A stretch of 64,000 nucleotides of DNA from Lethocerus indicus (GCA_019843655.1 JACDQD010000007.1:27556816-27620815), one strand, 5' to 3'. Counted from the first letter of the stretch, positions 46,781 to 57,559 are shown. Numbers and translations: made by a program. The notes: a model not told the origin generated them from the letters alone.

Positions 46781-46861
46781 GTTAAACCGAAAGTTACTGA
46801 AGTGTGATTGTTGTAGTAAGTCCAGTTTAAGACTTTATTCATTCTTACTCAATTTTTTTTT

Positions 46862-47091
46862 TTTTTAATATACCTGTTTTGTGGTCTGCTAGGGGTTGGA
46901 ATATACTGTAGGTTCGTGATGTTTCTGTCTGCTCTCGCCGGTTTGTTCTTTCGCTAGACCGGTTTCGGCCGCTCGCCATCTTCAGTAGCGCTGTGTTAGT
47001 CACTATCAGCAGTTTGGATGTTTTTTGGGCATCCTCACTGCCCACTGTCACTGTCACATGTACTGTAGTGTTCGTCGTGTTTCAGTAACTA
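46862..47091 (-). mobile_element. 5'-truncated HHFB copy with A-rich 3' end
   Basis: Read on the minus strand this copy begins inside the hairpin centre, has one complete arm with an intact minus-sense hammerhead (46952-46990), then the full tail and a run of A residues. CAATTTTTTTT occurs on both sides (46850-46860 and 47092-47102). The match involves a homopolymer, so its length is uncertain. Truncation at the 5' end plus an A-tail is typical of retroposition. Confidence 0.82.
46952..46990 (-). ncRNA. Minus-sense hammerhead ribozyme motif, intact
   Basis: All core segments match and stem I is 5 bp. It is carried by the 5'-truncated minus-oriented copy, so here it would be in the sense strand of the inserted RNA. 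Confidence 0.7.
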
Positions 47092-47637
47092 CAATTTTTT
47101 TTAATTGAGATAATATTCAATCTGAAATAGAAGTGATGTGACAAACCGGTAGATATTTTTGTGCAGAAAAAAATTGAAACATTTTATGGTTTCAACGTTA
47201 TCGGTGGGTGAATTTGCGACCAGCTCTAGTTCAGGGGTCACAACATATACTATTCCAACCGGATGGGTAAAAATACTTTAAGAAATATATATTTAGAGGA
47301 AATAGAGTATTTGTAATTATGTTTACAGAGCTCGTGTACGAAACTGCCTCTGGGCCCCCCCGACAGGCTTCGGACGTGCCGGTGACAACGTATATTTCAG
47401 TTGGCGGAAATTAATAACAGGGGCTTTTCGAATAACAGACATCAGATCGGCCTGTTCTTTGGGCGAAGGTCGTTCCCTTTGAATGCAAACCGGCGGAATT
47501 GGGTCTCGGCTTGATGCACCGGAGTGCATGTGGCGGTCGGTGCCGGCCGCAAGGACAAAGAAGCCGGTCGAGGCCATCGCTAAGGACATCTGTTCCACTT
47601 CTGCGACTCTCCATTCTCCTTCCACTCTTCTTGCCAA

Positions 47638-47702
47638 CTCTCTCTCTCTCTCTCCTCCCTCCCTCTATCACTCCCTCTCTCTCTCTCTCTCTCGCTCTCT
47701 CC
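47638..47702. repeat. CT-rich low-complexity tract
   Basis: Interrupted CT/CCT repeats. Confidence 0.9.
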
Positions 47703-48194
47703 GGCCGCTAATTCCGGGTTCACCTCCTGTCGTCCGGCTAATTGTCGTCACCGTTACTCTATCTGCGCGTTAAACTCCCAACGACTCCGAGTGGACAGAA
47801 ATGATTAAAAAACACTAGGAAAAGGTTAAACTAATTTACAGCCATAAGAGAATCCCTTCTGGAATCTCAACAGTTTACAGCGTAATTTAAAAACCAAACT
47901 TAAATCCTTAAAACCAATACCAGGAGAACGTCCTGAAATACCTCCATAATTTTAATGCAAATTTACAAATTCGGCCTCCGGTCATTGAGAATGCGAAAAT
48001 ATTGGGATTTTTTAAATGTCTCACATTTCTTCCCCGCGATTAAGATTGAAATAGGAAAACTTTGTTGGCAAAATCGTTCGGTAAATGGCTGGCCCAGTTA
48101 GATATGAAAATGAAGAAGAGAAGGAACATCCTTCTTTGAATTTCAGAAAATTATTATATATACGACTTGGTTATTAAAAATATAACGAATATCG

Positions 48195-48325
48195 GTTAGC
48201 TGTTGGAATAGTGTAGTTTTCGCGTTCGTCTCACGTGCCGAAAAACAGTGGCTGACGCCGCTACTGAAGATGGCGAGCGGCCGAAACCCGCCTAGCAGAA
48301 GATCCAATCGACGGGAGGAGACATG
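48195..48325 (+). mobile_element. HHFB copy with disabled hammerhead
   Basis: GTTGGAATAGTGTAG and TTTTCGCGTTCGTCTCAC, then the core at 48259-48296 in which ACCGGTC has become ACCCGCC. It ends GGGAGGAGACATG. Confidence 0.65.
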
Positions 48326-48369
48326 TTCTGAAGAATCCAAGATAGAATATGGAAGATAATTTGTCGATT

Positions 48370-48516
48370 CTGTAGATTTCGTGTGTTTCTGTCTCCTCTC
48401 GCTGTTTCGGTCTTCAGTTTGGTCTCTGGCAAAAGACCAAAAAACGGCGAGAGGAGACAGAAACACACGAAATCTACGATATTCCAACTCCTCTCAGACC
48501 ACAAAACAAGTATTCC
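48370..48516 (+). mobile_element. Short HHFB copy with tail
   Basis: Starts GTAGATTTCGTGTGTTTCTG, short complementary arms, ends TATTCCAACTCCTCTCAGAC to CAAGTATTCCAAAC. The hammerhead region is deleted. Confidence 0.75.
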
Positions 48517-48530
48517 AAACTAGTTTTCTA

Positions 48531-50015
48531 GACTTTCTTTCGATCCAGAGCCGGCTTCCACCAGCCAGCCGCCAGATAATGTCTATTTTTTCCTTTATAG
48601 TCGATGACTCAATCGTCTGGAATACGTGCTCTCAATTGGATGACGTCAGAGCACTTAACTGACCTCCGGGATCACGGGGCCCTCCTTAGCGATCAGACAA
48701 GAGAGGTCTGTTTCCATTAAAAATATTTACATCTGTCTATGATATACAGGCCAATAAATATTTGTTTATCGTTACTTTAACAACACATAAAGCAACAGGC
48801 GAAAATCTCAGTGCTAACTGGTTTTCTGAACTTTATCCCAGGGCCCACATTCTTGCCCTTCAATCTTCCTTAAGGGAAGTTACTCTGCCTCCGCTTCCGA
48901 GTACGATATTCCCGTCCTATGGGAAAACTTAAAATCTTGATATGGCGGGTCGCTGGGAGAAAAAAACCCCGTGTCTGATCGATTTTTAATGGGTACAATT
49001 GTTATTATCGGTTTCATCGATCTCAAGAAACAATTTACGGTCCTAGTGGTCCGCCGGCGGTATTCGAACCGAGGTCGATACGATATATTTTATTTCCCTT
49101 TTCGCGTAAATTTTTTTTCTAATGAATACAAATGGGGCGTCCGTACATGCATTTCTACATTTATATACTTAATAATTATGATAGGAGGGTAAACGACGCC
49201 GAGCTTTTTACATTTTCCACTGAGAGCAAATTGAAAATGTCACGAACTGAATTCAGAAGCGAAACTTCTGCAATAGCCTGAAAACACTTTCACAAAGACC
49301 GATTAATATTAATAACCCGTATGTAATTTGAATCAATTACTGGACCTGCCCTTATGACTCGGTCGGGCATTAAGATTCAACAGCGTCCTTCATTCCTCGG
49401 ACCAATGAATTGTCTCCTGTAAGTGCAGACTCTGTAAGGGTTCGAATCCCGGCGGTGGCCCTCTCGCGTTGACAGTCGGAAGCTTTCCTTAGACGACGAA
49501 ATTTCTAAATCGCAGGTATTTCCGCTGCAATTGCCGTTTTATGCGACGCTAACCGTAGCTCGATCAGATAGCCCAGGAAGGGGGATGGTCACGGTGGACG
49601 GTTCGACAATCTCAGGGCCGTTGGGAATCACTAGCAGAACGCTAGCACTGGGCCAGGTATAGGAGAGCACGGTACCAGACACACTGGCGCGTGTACATTA
49701 TGCTAATGTGGGATCGCCACAGCGTGAAGAGTTCGTTACTCTAGGGGGGGGATGATGAAGAAGGGGGGTGTGCCGCCCGACTGAGCACAGTCGGTAATTG
49801 CTCAGCAGTTCCTGCCCAGTGGAAGAATCAAAATGTACTCGGGTAAATCAGTTCAAAACTGAGCACTTAACATAAGAGAACTTAAGAGAGGAGGCCAATT
49901 TAACCCCTCAACTTGTACTTTATGCCGCTATAATTTTTCACAGTCGAATATAATCCGAGAATTGAAAATAACAATGCGAAAGTCAGGAAAAAAATCGTTT
50001 TATCGATATTTATCA
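48531..50015. other. Non-coding with two B-box-like words
   Basis: GGGTTCGAATCCCGG at about 49438-49452 (plus) and CGGTTCGAATACCGCC at about 49054-49069 (minus) look like Pol III B boxes, but I cannot fold a full tRNA around either. They may belong to tRNA-derived SINEs. Confidence 0.4.
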
Positions 50016-50483
50016 GTTATTCGCCGTCGTCAGTAGCGTTCCGTCGACAATTCAGTGAGGACTCGTACTCTCCTGTGTAAGGACGGGAAAATACGGAAGA
50101 AGTGGATGAACGAGGACTCAAGAGATGATGAAGAAATTTCAGAACATGTCCCGAATACCGGTCTGAAATCTGTATACAGACAGGGCATTAGTATTCCATT
50201 ATATAAATACGATTCTGTAACAGGAATAATATATTACATAGTTTAACACAGTACTAGTAATAAAACATAATGGTCCTCTATGACCTTCTGAAAGGATATA
50301 TTTGTATATATATATATACAATAACAAGATAACCGCCACAGTACAAATGACAGTGACAGTGCAGTGGGGATGCACAAAAAACAGCCAAAGTGACTAACAC
50401 CGCTACTGAAGATGGCGAGCAGCCGAAACCGGTCAGGCAAAAGAACAAACCAGCCAGAGGAGGCAGAAACACACGAAATCTAC
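50016..50483 (+). repeat. HHFB-derived duplicated block with 63-codon frame, copy 2
   Basis: Counterpart of the 42-kb block. The open frame here starts at GTG 50055 and ends at TAA 50246. Only about five residues differ, against two silent changes, so there is no sign of purifying selection. The right-arm hammerhead has GGTCAGGC in place of GGTCTAGC and would be inactive. Confidence 0.8.
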
Positions 50484-50589
50484 GATAAATTATATCGTCG
50501 ATAATTGAGTACAGTCATCGGTTTTTCTGTTACGTTAGCGTTTTATAGTGACCCGCGGGGGATACCAATAAACATTTATCCCGTATAAA

Positions 50590-50700
50590 GCACTTCAGTA
50601 GCGGTGTTAGTCACTTTGGCACTTTGGATGGATATTTTTTGGGGCATCCTCACTGCACTGTGTCACTGCCACCTGTACTGTGGTGGTTGTCTGTTTGTCG
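50590..50700 (-). mobile_element. HHFB inner arm
   Basis: CACTTCAGTAGCGGTGTTAG, GGCACTTTGGATG, GGGGCATCCTCACTGCACTG; outer arm and tail absent. Confidence 0.6.
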
Positions 50701-51607
50701 TGTGTACATAACGTGTCACGTATTGTGTTTTTGGGTGTTTCCTGGTTGTCTTATCGTGATCAAATCTTTAAGTTAATCCGACCTGCTCTCGTCCACAGCC
50801 CTTACAAAGAGGACCGGAGAAGTCATCCTTCCGTCGGCCGGTGTCTGTAAACAGACAGTTTCCTTCACATTTTCCAGCCGAATATCTCCTTTTCTGCGGC
50901 GTGACGGGCACAAACAGTGTTCGTGATAACGACAGCGGTGGTGAACAAGTGGCCGGAGTGGGCGGCGTTGCCGGATGGTGCACCCACAACAAGTATACAC
51001 ACCCAATCTGGTACATCTCTCTCTCTTATACCACTCACTTTTACTTCCCACCGTACGACATAGTGTCCCTCTGGCACACACTTCACACCACCATCATTTC
51101 ACTCCTCCATATACATATCTCTCAAACCAGAATATCTGGAACATTTACAGAAAAAAATTCCGCCTGCAAACTACCTAAGTACGAGGAATCATCCAAGTAT
51201 AAAAACCATTACTTCATACCAAGGCCAATCCTATAAATATTCTATATATTACGAGTTGGAATAAAAAATAAAATGTTAGTGTACACTGCGAACGATACGA
51301 CTGTACCTAGTCTGACAATGTGGTACGTGAATCGAGATAAGCTCGTGACAAAAAGTCGTCGTATCCGAAGAGAAATTAAGTTGCGACGCAGTAACTTAGG
51401 CCGGACACAAAGAAATCTGCTTAAATTATTGAAGAATTTCGTTTGCGCCGAATTGGGATTACTGAGGACGCTGTATTGGAAACACGGTAAGAATTTTTGT
51501 GTGAAACAGATAAGTGGATACTGTTGTTCTGTGCGGCCTTTTAAACTTTAAAGATTTTCCAACAAAATCGCCGAATAAAACAACAAAACTTTACAGAAAT
51601 TCACTGT
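50701..51607. other. Open frames of uncertain status
   Basis: Frames of 82-131 codons overlap on both strands at 50768-51236, and a 92-codon plus frame lies at 51273-51551. None has a recognisable domain. One minus frame contains a CEGNC..CKGC pattern, discussed in the findings. Confidence 0.35.
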
Positions 51608-51652
51608 AAGCTAGACCGGTTTTGGCTTCTCGCCATCTTCAGTGGGTGAAGA
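51608..51652 (-). mobile_element. HHFB core fragment
   Basis: AGCTAGACCGGTTTTGGCTT then CTCGCCATCTTCAGTGGG; a minus-sense hammerhead with stem I partly lost, 24 bp from a mariner MITE. Confidence 0.55.
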
Positions 51653-51675
51653 GCTGACGAAATTTTTTCACAATA

Positions 51676-51888
51676 CTAAGTGTACCCGAAAGTAATCGAC
51701 AATTCGATAAGATGTATTTCGGTCTTTGAGGAGTTCTTCAAGAGGGAATCGAAAATTTGCCGGAAAAGTGGCAGAGAGTTGTTCATGATATCGGTTGGTT
51801 GTTAGTAGATTAATAATTAAAGTTTCTTTTTTAGCGAAATAAAATGAATTCCAAAGTCAAAATGTCGATTACTTTTGGGTACCCCTAA
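51676..51888 (+). mobile_element. Mariner-derived MITE, both TIRs
   Basis: CTAAGTGTACCCGAAAGTAA to GGGTACCCCTAA, flanked by TA. The remnant is frameshifted near GGTCTTTGAGGAG. Confidence 0.86.
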
Positions 51889-53160
51889 TATGCCCTCGAA
51901 TGATCCTCCTGAGGTCCGAGTGAGGACGTGTTCTTCAAGTGTACTTTTACTACGAGGATCTTTCGGATCGACCTTCGGTTAGGGCCTTCCCGTCGGCCCC
52001 AGAGTCAGAGTGCTACTGAAGACGGCTAAGAGTCGAAAAACCGACTAAATTCTTCCCACTCGGCAATCAGGGTAGAAGGAATGGTTCGACATCGGTAAAA
52101 GCACGCACCGCTGGATGGGGGAAAGGCACCCCTTATGCATAATTCATGGGGCGGTTTTGACGCGGCGGGCGGACGAAACTGATTCATAATGCGGTTATCG
52201 CGGCGTTACGCCATCTGTTCGGCCCCGAACGCAGCACGGATTCCCATGGTCTTACCGGGATTTCGGCTACTATATGCAGTATCCTCTATTTATTCCAGTT
52301 GTCAATAAATCCTCAGTTTTGACAATGTACAGTTGGGTACTGTATATTGTAGGGTTTAAAAAACGGCCCAGGTTTCAAGGTTTCTTCGAAAACCCGATGC
52401 GGAACGAATCATCGCAAAATAAATCCGGACGCTACGAGAAATTTCGGCCGCAAAAAAATTTCTTGAGGGCGATGACTCGGGCGCTTTGCGAAGTTTCGAT
52501 TATATCGGAATTTCGCGTTCATTTTTACAAAACCCCATTCAGGAACTCTTCACCGTACGCCCATTTAGATAGATAAATTCAGTTCACCCGGCCGGTTATG
52601 TTCTCTCGGCGGAACAAAAGACCCGTTTTCGGTTTGACCGAAAAAGAAAATAAATATCGGCGGGAAAGAATTTCGAGCAGGTGGGTCTGTGATGCTGGTA
52701 ATTCAAAGGAGCGGTCGGTAATTCAAAAACAATTATACATCATTGAGGTAGGTCAGTCCTGTAGGGTTGAAATAAGCTCGTTAAAGCCGTTTTTTTTTCA
52801 ATTTTTTTATAGAAATAATTCTTCTGGGAAATCCTGGAGGACATTGTAGCCATTTTCAGAGCGACATTTCGTCCGCTGGAGGTTTCGGACTGGCGATTTT
52901 TTTTTCAAGAAAACGGCCAACCCTGCATCCCGAAGGTCCCTCGGGATGAAAGGTGCGCAGGACCCGGGGAAGCGACGGTAAGTGCGCATGCCCGGGCTTA
53001 TTTTCCCTCCAAACGAGCGGACGGCGCAGCAGCTGGGGTCCCCGACCAAGATAAATCCAGCCTCCTTCAAGGCTAAACTTCTCCAGCTCCTCTCTCTCTC
53101 GTTATGAGACAAAATGTCTGATGGAGATTATCAGAAAAAGAAAAACGAAAATTGCGTACG
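51889..53160. other. Non-coding region beyond the gene
   Basis: Contains the decayed HHFB core at 52005 and an 8-bp-stem hairpin CATCCCGA..TCGGGATG (about 52926-52948). No gene recognised. Confidence 0.45.
52005..52050 (+). mobile_element. HHFB-related decayed core
   Basis: GTGCTACTGAAGACGGC, TAAGAGTCGAAAAACCGACT: core order kept, stem II wobble-paired, cleavage site lost. Confidence 0.4.
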
Positions 53161-53224
53161 ATAATAATCGAATATATTTATCTAGAATAGAAATGCGTAC
53201 AAAAAATAAAGCGTTACAACTAAT

Positions 53225-53335
53225 TAAAGCTTCTACCAAACATTATACATATATATATATATATATATAAGAAAAATTTAATAAGCTCCACAATATTGAT
53301 AGTCTACCTATAATTTCTCTCTAGCGAATATCACA
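53225..53335 (-). promoter_or_regulatory. Brd-box-like and K-box-like heptamers downstream of the gene
   Basis: On the minus strand TGTGATA (53335-53329) and AGCTTTA (53231-53225) match the K box and Brd box, which in insects are 3'-UTR microRNA-seed sites of Notch-pathway target genes. They lie beyond the first poly(A) signal, so they matter only if the transcript is longer. Two heptamers in AT-rich DNA can easily arise by chance, and the protein does not look like a Bearded-family member to me. Confidence 0.2.
53246..53268. repeat. Short (TA)n tract
   Basis: Lies in the AT-rich region 3' of the 79-residue gene; a second one is at 53406-53423. Confidence 0.85.
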
Positions 53336-53422
53336 GTCACAAAAGCAAATAAACTACCGAACTATATAAAAAAAAAAAACTTACGCGTACATACTTAAGC
53401 TTTGTATATATATATATATATA

Positions 53423-53428
53423 TTTATT
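53423..53428 (-). terminator. Candidate poly(A) signal AATAAA
   Basis: AATAAA on the minus strand lies about 145 nt after the stop codon of the 79-residue gene, in an AT-rich tract that includes (TA)n. A longer 3' UTR reaching about 53.15 kb is also possible, so the true end is uncertain. Confidence 0.4.
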
Positions 53429-53570
53429 CTCACTTAACACTATGAAAGACAGGCGGTTTTCCTATCGATAATAGATAAATCTAGGATATACGATTGGCAC
53501 AATTCGGCCTGACAGGACGAGTCGGGGTGAGTCGTCGTTCTAGCGTCGAAAAAAAAAACTGAGAATGTCC

Positions 53571-53912
53571 TCAGTCTTCTTGGGCGTTCGGCTGTTGGAA
53601 GGATTCGGCAGGGGCCGTCTTAGGGCGGGCCATCGCCTCGAACTCGTCCCAGTGGAGGTTCAGGTTGATCCTGGCCGGCTTGTTGTAGCGCCTCCTCATG
53701 ATCTACAAAAGAGAGACTCTGTCAGTAAGGCGGGGGGGGGTTGCGATAGAATCGAGGTCACGAGGCCGGAAGGGAAGCGCTCTTGAAATTGGGGGCTCTC
53801 TTACCTGCGAGAGGAGACTCCTGGGCGTGGCGACGACGGCCGGCGGCGCGGCGACGACCGCGCCTTCGCCGAGGACCGTCTTCGAGTCGTCGTCCGACTT
53901 GCAGATGCACAT
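53571..53912 (-). CDS. Two-exon gene for a 79-residue protein of unknown family
   Basis: Join of exon 1 (53912 down to 53805, 36 codons) and exon 2 (53702 down to 53571, 43 codons plus TGA). I chose ATG 53912 because an A sits at -3 and it is the first ATG downstream of the predicted transcription start; a longer open frame upstream opens only at GTG. The exon junction is phase 0: CAG before GTAAGAG, and TTTTGTAG before ATC. The N-terminus is Cys- and Asp-rich (MCICKSDDDSK), followed by an Ala/Pro/Val linker (residues 15-30). Exon 2 begins with a basic patch (IMRRRYNKPAR), then NLNLHWDEFEAM, and ends with a Pro/Gln-rich acidic tail. I see no signal peptide or membrane segment. GC content and codon use are clearly unlike the AT-rich surroundings. 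I do not recognise the family and infer no function. It could be the 3' part of a larger gene, but the promoter just upstream argues against that. Confidence 0.68.
53703..53804 (-). other. Spliceosomal intron of the 79-residue gene
   Basis: The 102-nt intron starts GTAAGAG and ends in a pyrimidine run followed by TTTTGTAG. A branch-like CTGAC lies about 20 nt before the acceptor. The frame is open through part of the intron but stops at the acceptor TAG. Splicing joins two phase-0 exons into one clean frame, which is the main support for the gene model. Confidence 0.65.
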
Positions 53913-53958
53913 TATCCCGGTACCGGAGGTGAACTGAGGAGAGAACTGAACACTTCGA

Positions 53959-54024
53959 GGTCCCGACACGGCGGAGAAGAACGGCTGAATGACGACCTCG
54001 GTGGCCGGCGGCCGCCCTTATATA
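53959..54024 (-). promoter_or_regulatory. Core promoter: TATA box, initiator and DPE
   Basis: On the minus strand TATATAA runs from 54024 to 54018. An initiator-like TCATTC spans 53992-53987, with the predicted +1 A at 53990. GGACC, a match to the DPE consensus RGWYV, lies exactly at +28 to +32 (53963-53959). The TATA box falls at about -34 to -28. The predicted 5' UTR is 78 nt. A TTTCCCGC E2F-like string lies upstream at 54056-54063 on the plus strand. The spacing is seen directly; promoter activity is inferred. Confidence 0.6.
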
Positions 54025-54295
54025 CGCCCTGCGGCGACGGTGGCGCCCGCCTCCTTTTCCCGCCTTCCGCCACTTCCTACTCCCACTACTTAGGCCCGCT
54101 TTCCACCCTCCCGGGCTCGGCACAGGCGCAGCATCCTTTATTTCCACGCTGGAAAAAACCCAACGGAAAATTTCGGTCCCGTCCCGAATACTTCCGGACT
54201 TCCCGCCAACAAAATATGCGATAATTCGTCCAGAACCTGTTTCGCGTAAAATTTAAATCTTTCGAGATACAAGATACAAATAAGTTTTATTTTCT

Positions 54296-54872
54296 CGCCG
54301 ACATCTCTTTTATATATCTTAGTAATTTTACTATATTTTGATTTGACGTCTTGTGCCATTTCAAGAGCTAGCATCGGGCAAAACATGGCGTCTCGAAAGT
54401 TGCGCAGAAATAACTTAATTCCCCATAATCGCTAATAAATTTGAATGCAAAGTTAACCCTGTATCGATGTACAATATTACATCGATGTAACGATATACAA
54501 ATGGTGATTCCTACATGCATTCCGGCCTATTGGCCTTACTACATATATTTATACTTAAATATTATAGTACATTAATCGTGAATTTTTAACAATATTGTTG
54601 TACTAATCGGAAAATTTACAATAAAAACCCGAGCTTAAGTTACACTCGCTTCATTCACTAGCACAGACAAACACATTCACTCACGCACTTTGCACTTGGG
54701 TTCCGATGTCCCTCTGAGGGGCATTTATTAGTGATTACGGAAAATTAAGTTATTTCTGCGCAACTTTTTGAGACGCGCATGTTTTGCCCGATGTTTTCTC
54801 TTGAAATGTGGCGCGAGACATCGAATCAAAATATAGTAAAATTGCTAAGATATATAGAAGAGATGTCGGCAA
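54296..54872. mobile_element. Foldback element with about 150-bp inverted arms
   Basis: The left arm (about 54296-54440) is the imperfect reverse complement of the right arm (about 54721-54872). Shared blocks include GCCGACATCTCTT, GCATCGGGCAAAACATG, TTGCGCAGAAATAACTTAAT and CACTAATAAAT. The arms enclose about 280 bp of AT-rich DNA with a further small palindrome around TATCGATGTA (54461-54486). No open frame is present. It lies about 270 bp upstream of the predicted transcription start of the 79-residue gene. A related scrap (GCATCGGGCGAAAATA) occurs at about 55433. I do not recognise the family. Confidence 0.7.
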
Positions 54873-56781
54873 GTTTTAAGTTTCAAAGCTGAGCTCGGTC
54901 CGGCTTGAAGATCTAACGAGTGAGAAAATCTGAAGTGATTCTTCTCTCGGTAAATAAGTTCTTTCGGCAAATATCATTTTGTAACAGATCTAGTAGTGAC
55001 AATTAGACATTTTTTTGTTAGAACAATGGCAAGAGTCTCACGGTACAAGTAGTAGTGAAGATGAGCTCCGGACAGACGTTTATAGAGATACGTTGGAAAG
55101 ACTGAATCTAGACCGAAACTATAGCGGTGACAGTGACGTCCAGAATGGTCTATAGTGCAAAGGGTTAAAATAGAACAGTTTTCTGCGGATTTGAGCACAG
55201 GAACAATGCCCGCGCTGTCAAAAATCTACGGCAGAGTACGGGTACTTATCGCTGAGATTCCATAAAATATTCTGAAACGAGCCCGAAAAATCGATTAAAT
55301 TCGGTTCTGTCTTTCTTTTCTGTGTTTTAAAAATAAATTAACAACGCCATTCGGCGACACAGCGAGCATATTCCTCAGTTACGAATACGAGAGAAATACG
55401 TTTGTGGCGTTTCTTCGAGTCCCCAAAAATAGCATCGGGCGAAAATAGACGGCCGTTGCCGAAGGGTCAAAAACGAGAGGCAACTGATCTATAAACCTTA
55501 AAAAAAAAATTCAGATTACCCTTAAAATTTAAGTTTATTGGGGGTTGGCGGCTTTTCCCGCCGCGCTATTGCAAATTCGCCTGTTTCAAGGTTGAAATTC
55601 GGTCCTGAAATGGCCATTTCTATGAAAATATTCTATTCAGAAATCTCTCCCCCGCCCTCAGTTTTTCCACACGGCCCTAATCACCGTCTGAAAGCAGTTG
55701 TGTTTTTCGCCGGAGGTGTTTAATCTCCAGCCAACATCTGTTCGCCGACCGACGTCTCAAGACTTAATTCACGTCTTTAAAGTACGTTACTGCGACTGTA
55801 AGTCAAATTCAATACTATCATTGTCAAACTGATAGAATGCTATCTATTAACCGATTGGGGATTAAATAGTACTTAAAGCTATTGGGCTAGTGGAAAGCGT
55901 TTTTTCAGGAAATGACTGCCTCCATCGAAAGTCGAATCATCGAAGCTTATCGACCGGTAAACCGACTTTCTGATTAACGTCATTTCAGACTAACGTAAAA
56001 AAACGGTAATGGAGTTTGTTTAAAAAGAAACACCGGTCGTCCATCTTTGTTTACGTTCAGCACTGACCGATGCAAGGGCAGGATTTAAACATTAAAGGAC
56101 CTTTCGTCCTGGTCTTCCAGGTTTCTTTCAATCGAGTACTTCTGCCCACTTCAATCTTGCGTTTTTGAAGAAAAACTTTCATAAATGAAACGGAATCACT
56201 TCCTGCAGCATCGATTGTCAGTTGTGCCCTTCGCTGATACATTTCAGAATCGGCCATACGTTGTTTACCGGCCGTTGAGGCCATTTACGCCCCCGTCAAC
56301 GTATTTTCGCCTGTATACCTTTATTGTATATAGTCTGTTACGCAGACGGCGAACAGTTATTCTTCTATTCTGTTCGGGGCTGGAGGGAGCCTCCACTCGA
56401 CACGAATTTAAGTGTCCAAGCTGCGATATTATTGGGGTTCGGGGGGGGGGCATTTGTCAGCCATTTGTCCGGGAAACCAATAAACCCCCCATATACCGCC
56501 CCCTCACCACCCACCTCAGGCTTGGGGCTTTTACCCGGCCTTAACCCGAAATTGCCCCCGGTATACGGGGCTGAATGAGGGGGAAAGCGATGGTTTGAAA
56601 TGGGTAGGAAAGGCGGGCTTTTCCCTTGATTTATGGCAGGAAAAAGACAGTGATAAGAGGACAACGCATTGGGCAGTAAGGAAACTGTTTAAGAACACGC
56701 CAATATTGCCTTAAGTAAGATTGTCGAAAGTTTATATAATTTTCAATTGAAACATGATTCGTTCGACTGTAATCTAATAAA
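54873..56781. other. Non-coding, no recognised feature
   Basis: Holds the GCATCGGGCGAAAATA scrap (55433). Frames at 56185-56664 are open on both strands without recognisable domains. Confidence 0.5.
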
Positions 56782-56790
56782 TCTAGAATA

Positions 56791-56938
56791 GTTCAGAATA
56801 CCTGTTTTGTCAGGTATATCATCAGTAAGAATGAAACTGACAGTGTAGTGAGTATGCCCAAAAAACATTCAAAAGTGACTAACAACGCTACTGAAGATGG
56901 CGAGCCGCCGAAGACCAAGAAAGCAGAAATACATGAAG
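56791..56938 (-). mobile_element. HHFB copy with 9-bp target duplication
   Basis: TCTAGAATA at 56782-56790 recurs at 56939-56947. The tail lies on the left (TTCAGAATACCTGTTTTGTC), then GTAGTGAGTATGCCC and the core CGCTACTGAAGATGGCGAGC with GAAACC mutated. It ends ACATGAAG. Confidence 0.75.
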
Positions 56939-57025
56939 TCTAGAATACATAATTTTAGCCTTAAAACAGACCAAAATCGTACATAAACTTTCGATTATAA
57001 GGTAACGTAAACGGAGCTTCATTCT

Positions 57026-57220
57026 TATCGACAATTTGATAAGATGTATTTTGGTCTTGAGGAATTCTTCAAGAGGGGAATCGAAAATGTGCCGGAAAAG
57101 TGGTAGAGAGTTGTCGATAATATCGGCGAATATATAGTAGATTAATAATTAAAGTTTCTTTTTTATCAAAATAAAATGAATTCCAAAGTCAAAATCAGGA
57201 TTATTTTTGGGTACCCCTAA
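57026..57220 (+). mobile_element. Mariner-derived MITE, left TIR truncated
   Basis: Begins at ATCGACAATTTGATAAG and ends GGGTACCCCTAA before TA. Confidence 0.83.
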
Positions 57221-57559
57221 TATAAAGCTCCACATCGTAAGCGGGGACGTGAAGACCCAAAAAAATATGCCTAAATTATGTTTTTTATGACAATAAATGG
57301 GATTAATGCCCCCAAGACAAAAATGACAGACTGTAAGACTGCGAAAAACCTGTTAATTTCGAGGGATTAAGAATCGATTCGAAGAAAAGCGAGTTGGGAC
57401 TCTCACGCACCTGCCGCTGAAGACTGGTGCAACAAAAGACCGAAGGCAGGCCCAACAACAATGCTGATTGTACAAAGAACAATGGGGAAATATTCGAACA
57501 ACGGACCAACAGAGCTGACTCAATAAACAAAGCATTAACTTTTATAATAAAGGATACAA

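Noticed and set aside
49300..49520. Possible tRNA gene around GGGTTCGAATCCCGG
   Set aside because: The T-stem has mismatches and no matching acceptor, D or anticodon arms can be drawn; at best a SINE remnant.
50841..51236. 131-codon plus frame
   Set aside because: Overlaps open frames on the other strand of similar length; composition not distinctive.
51273..51551. 92-codon plus frame rich in Arg, Lys and Leu
   Set aside because: Begins with ATG but shows no domain, promoter or splice context.
53703..54147. Longer minus frames (88 and 129 codons) over the gene's first exon
   Set aside because: One starts at GTG and reads into the intron; the other is an out-of-frame shadow of a GC-rich promoter region.
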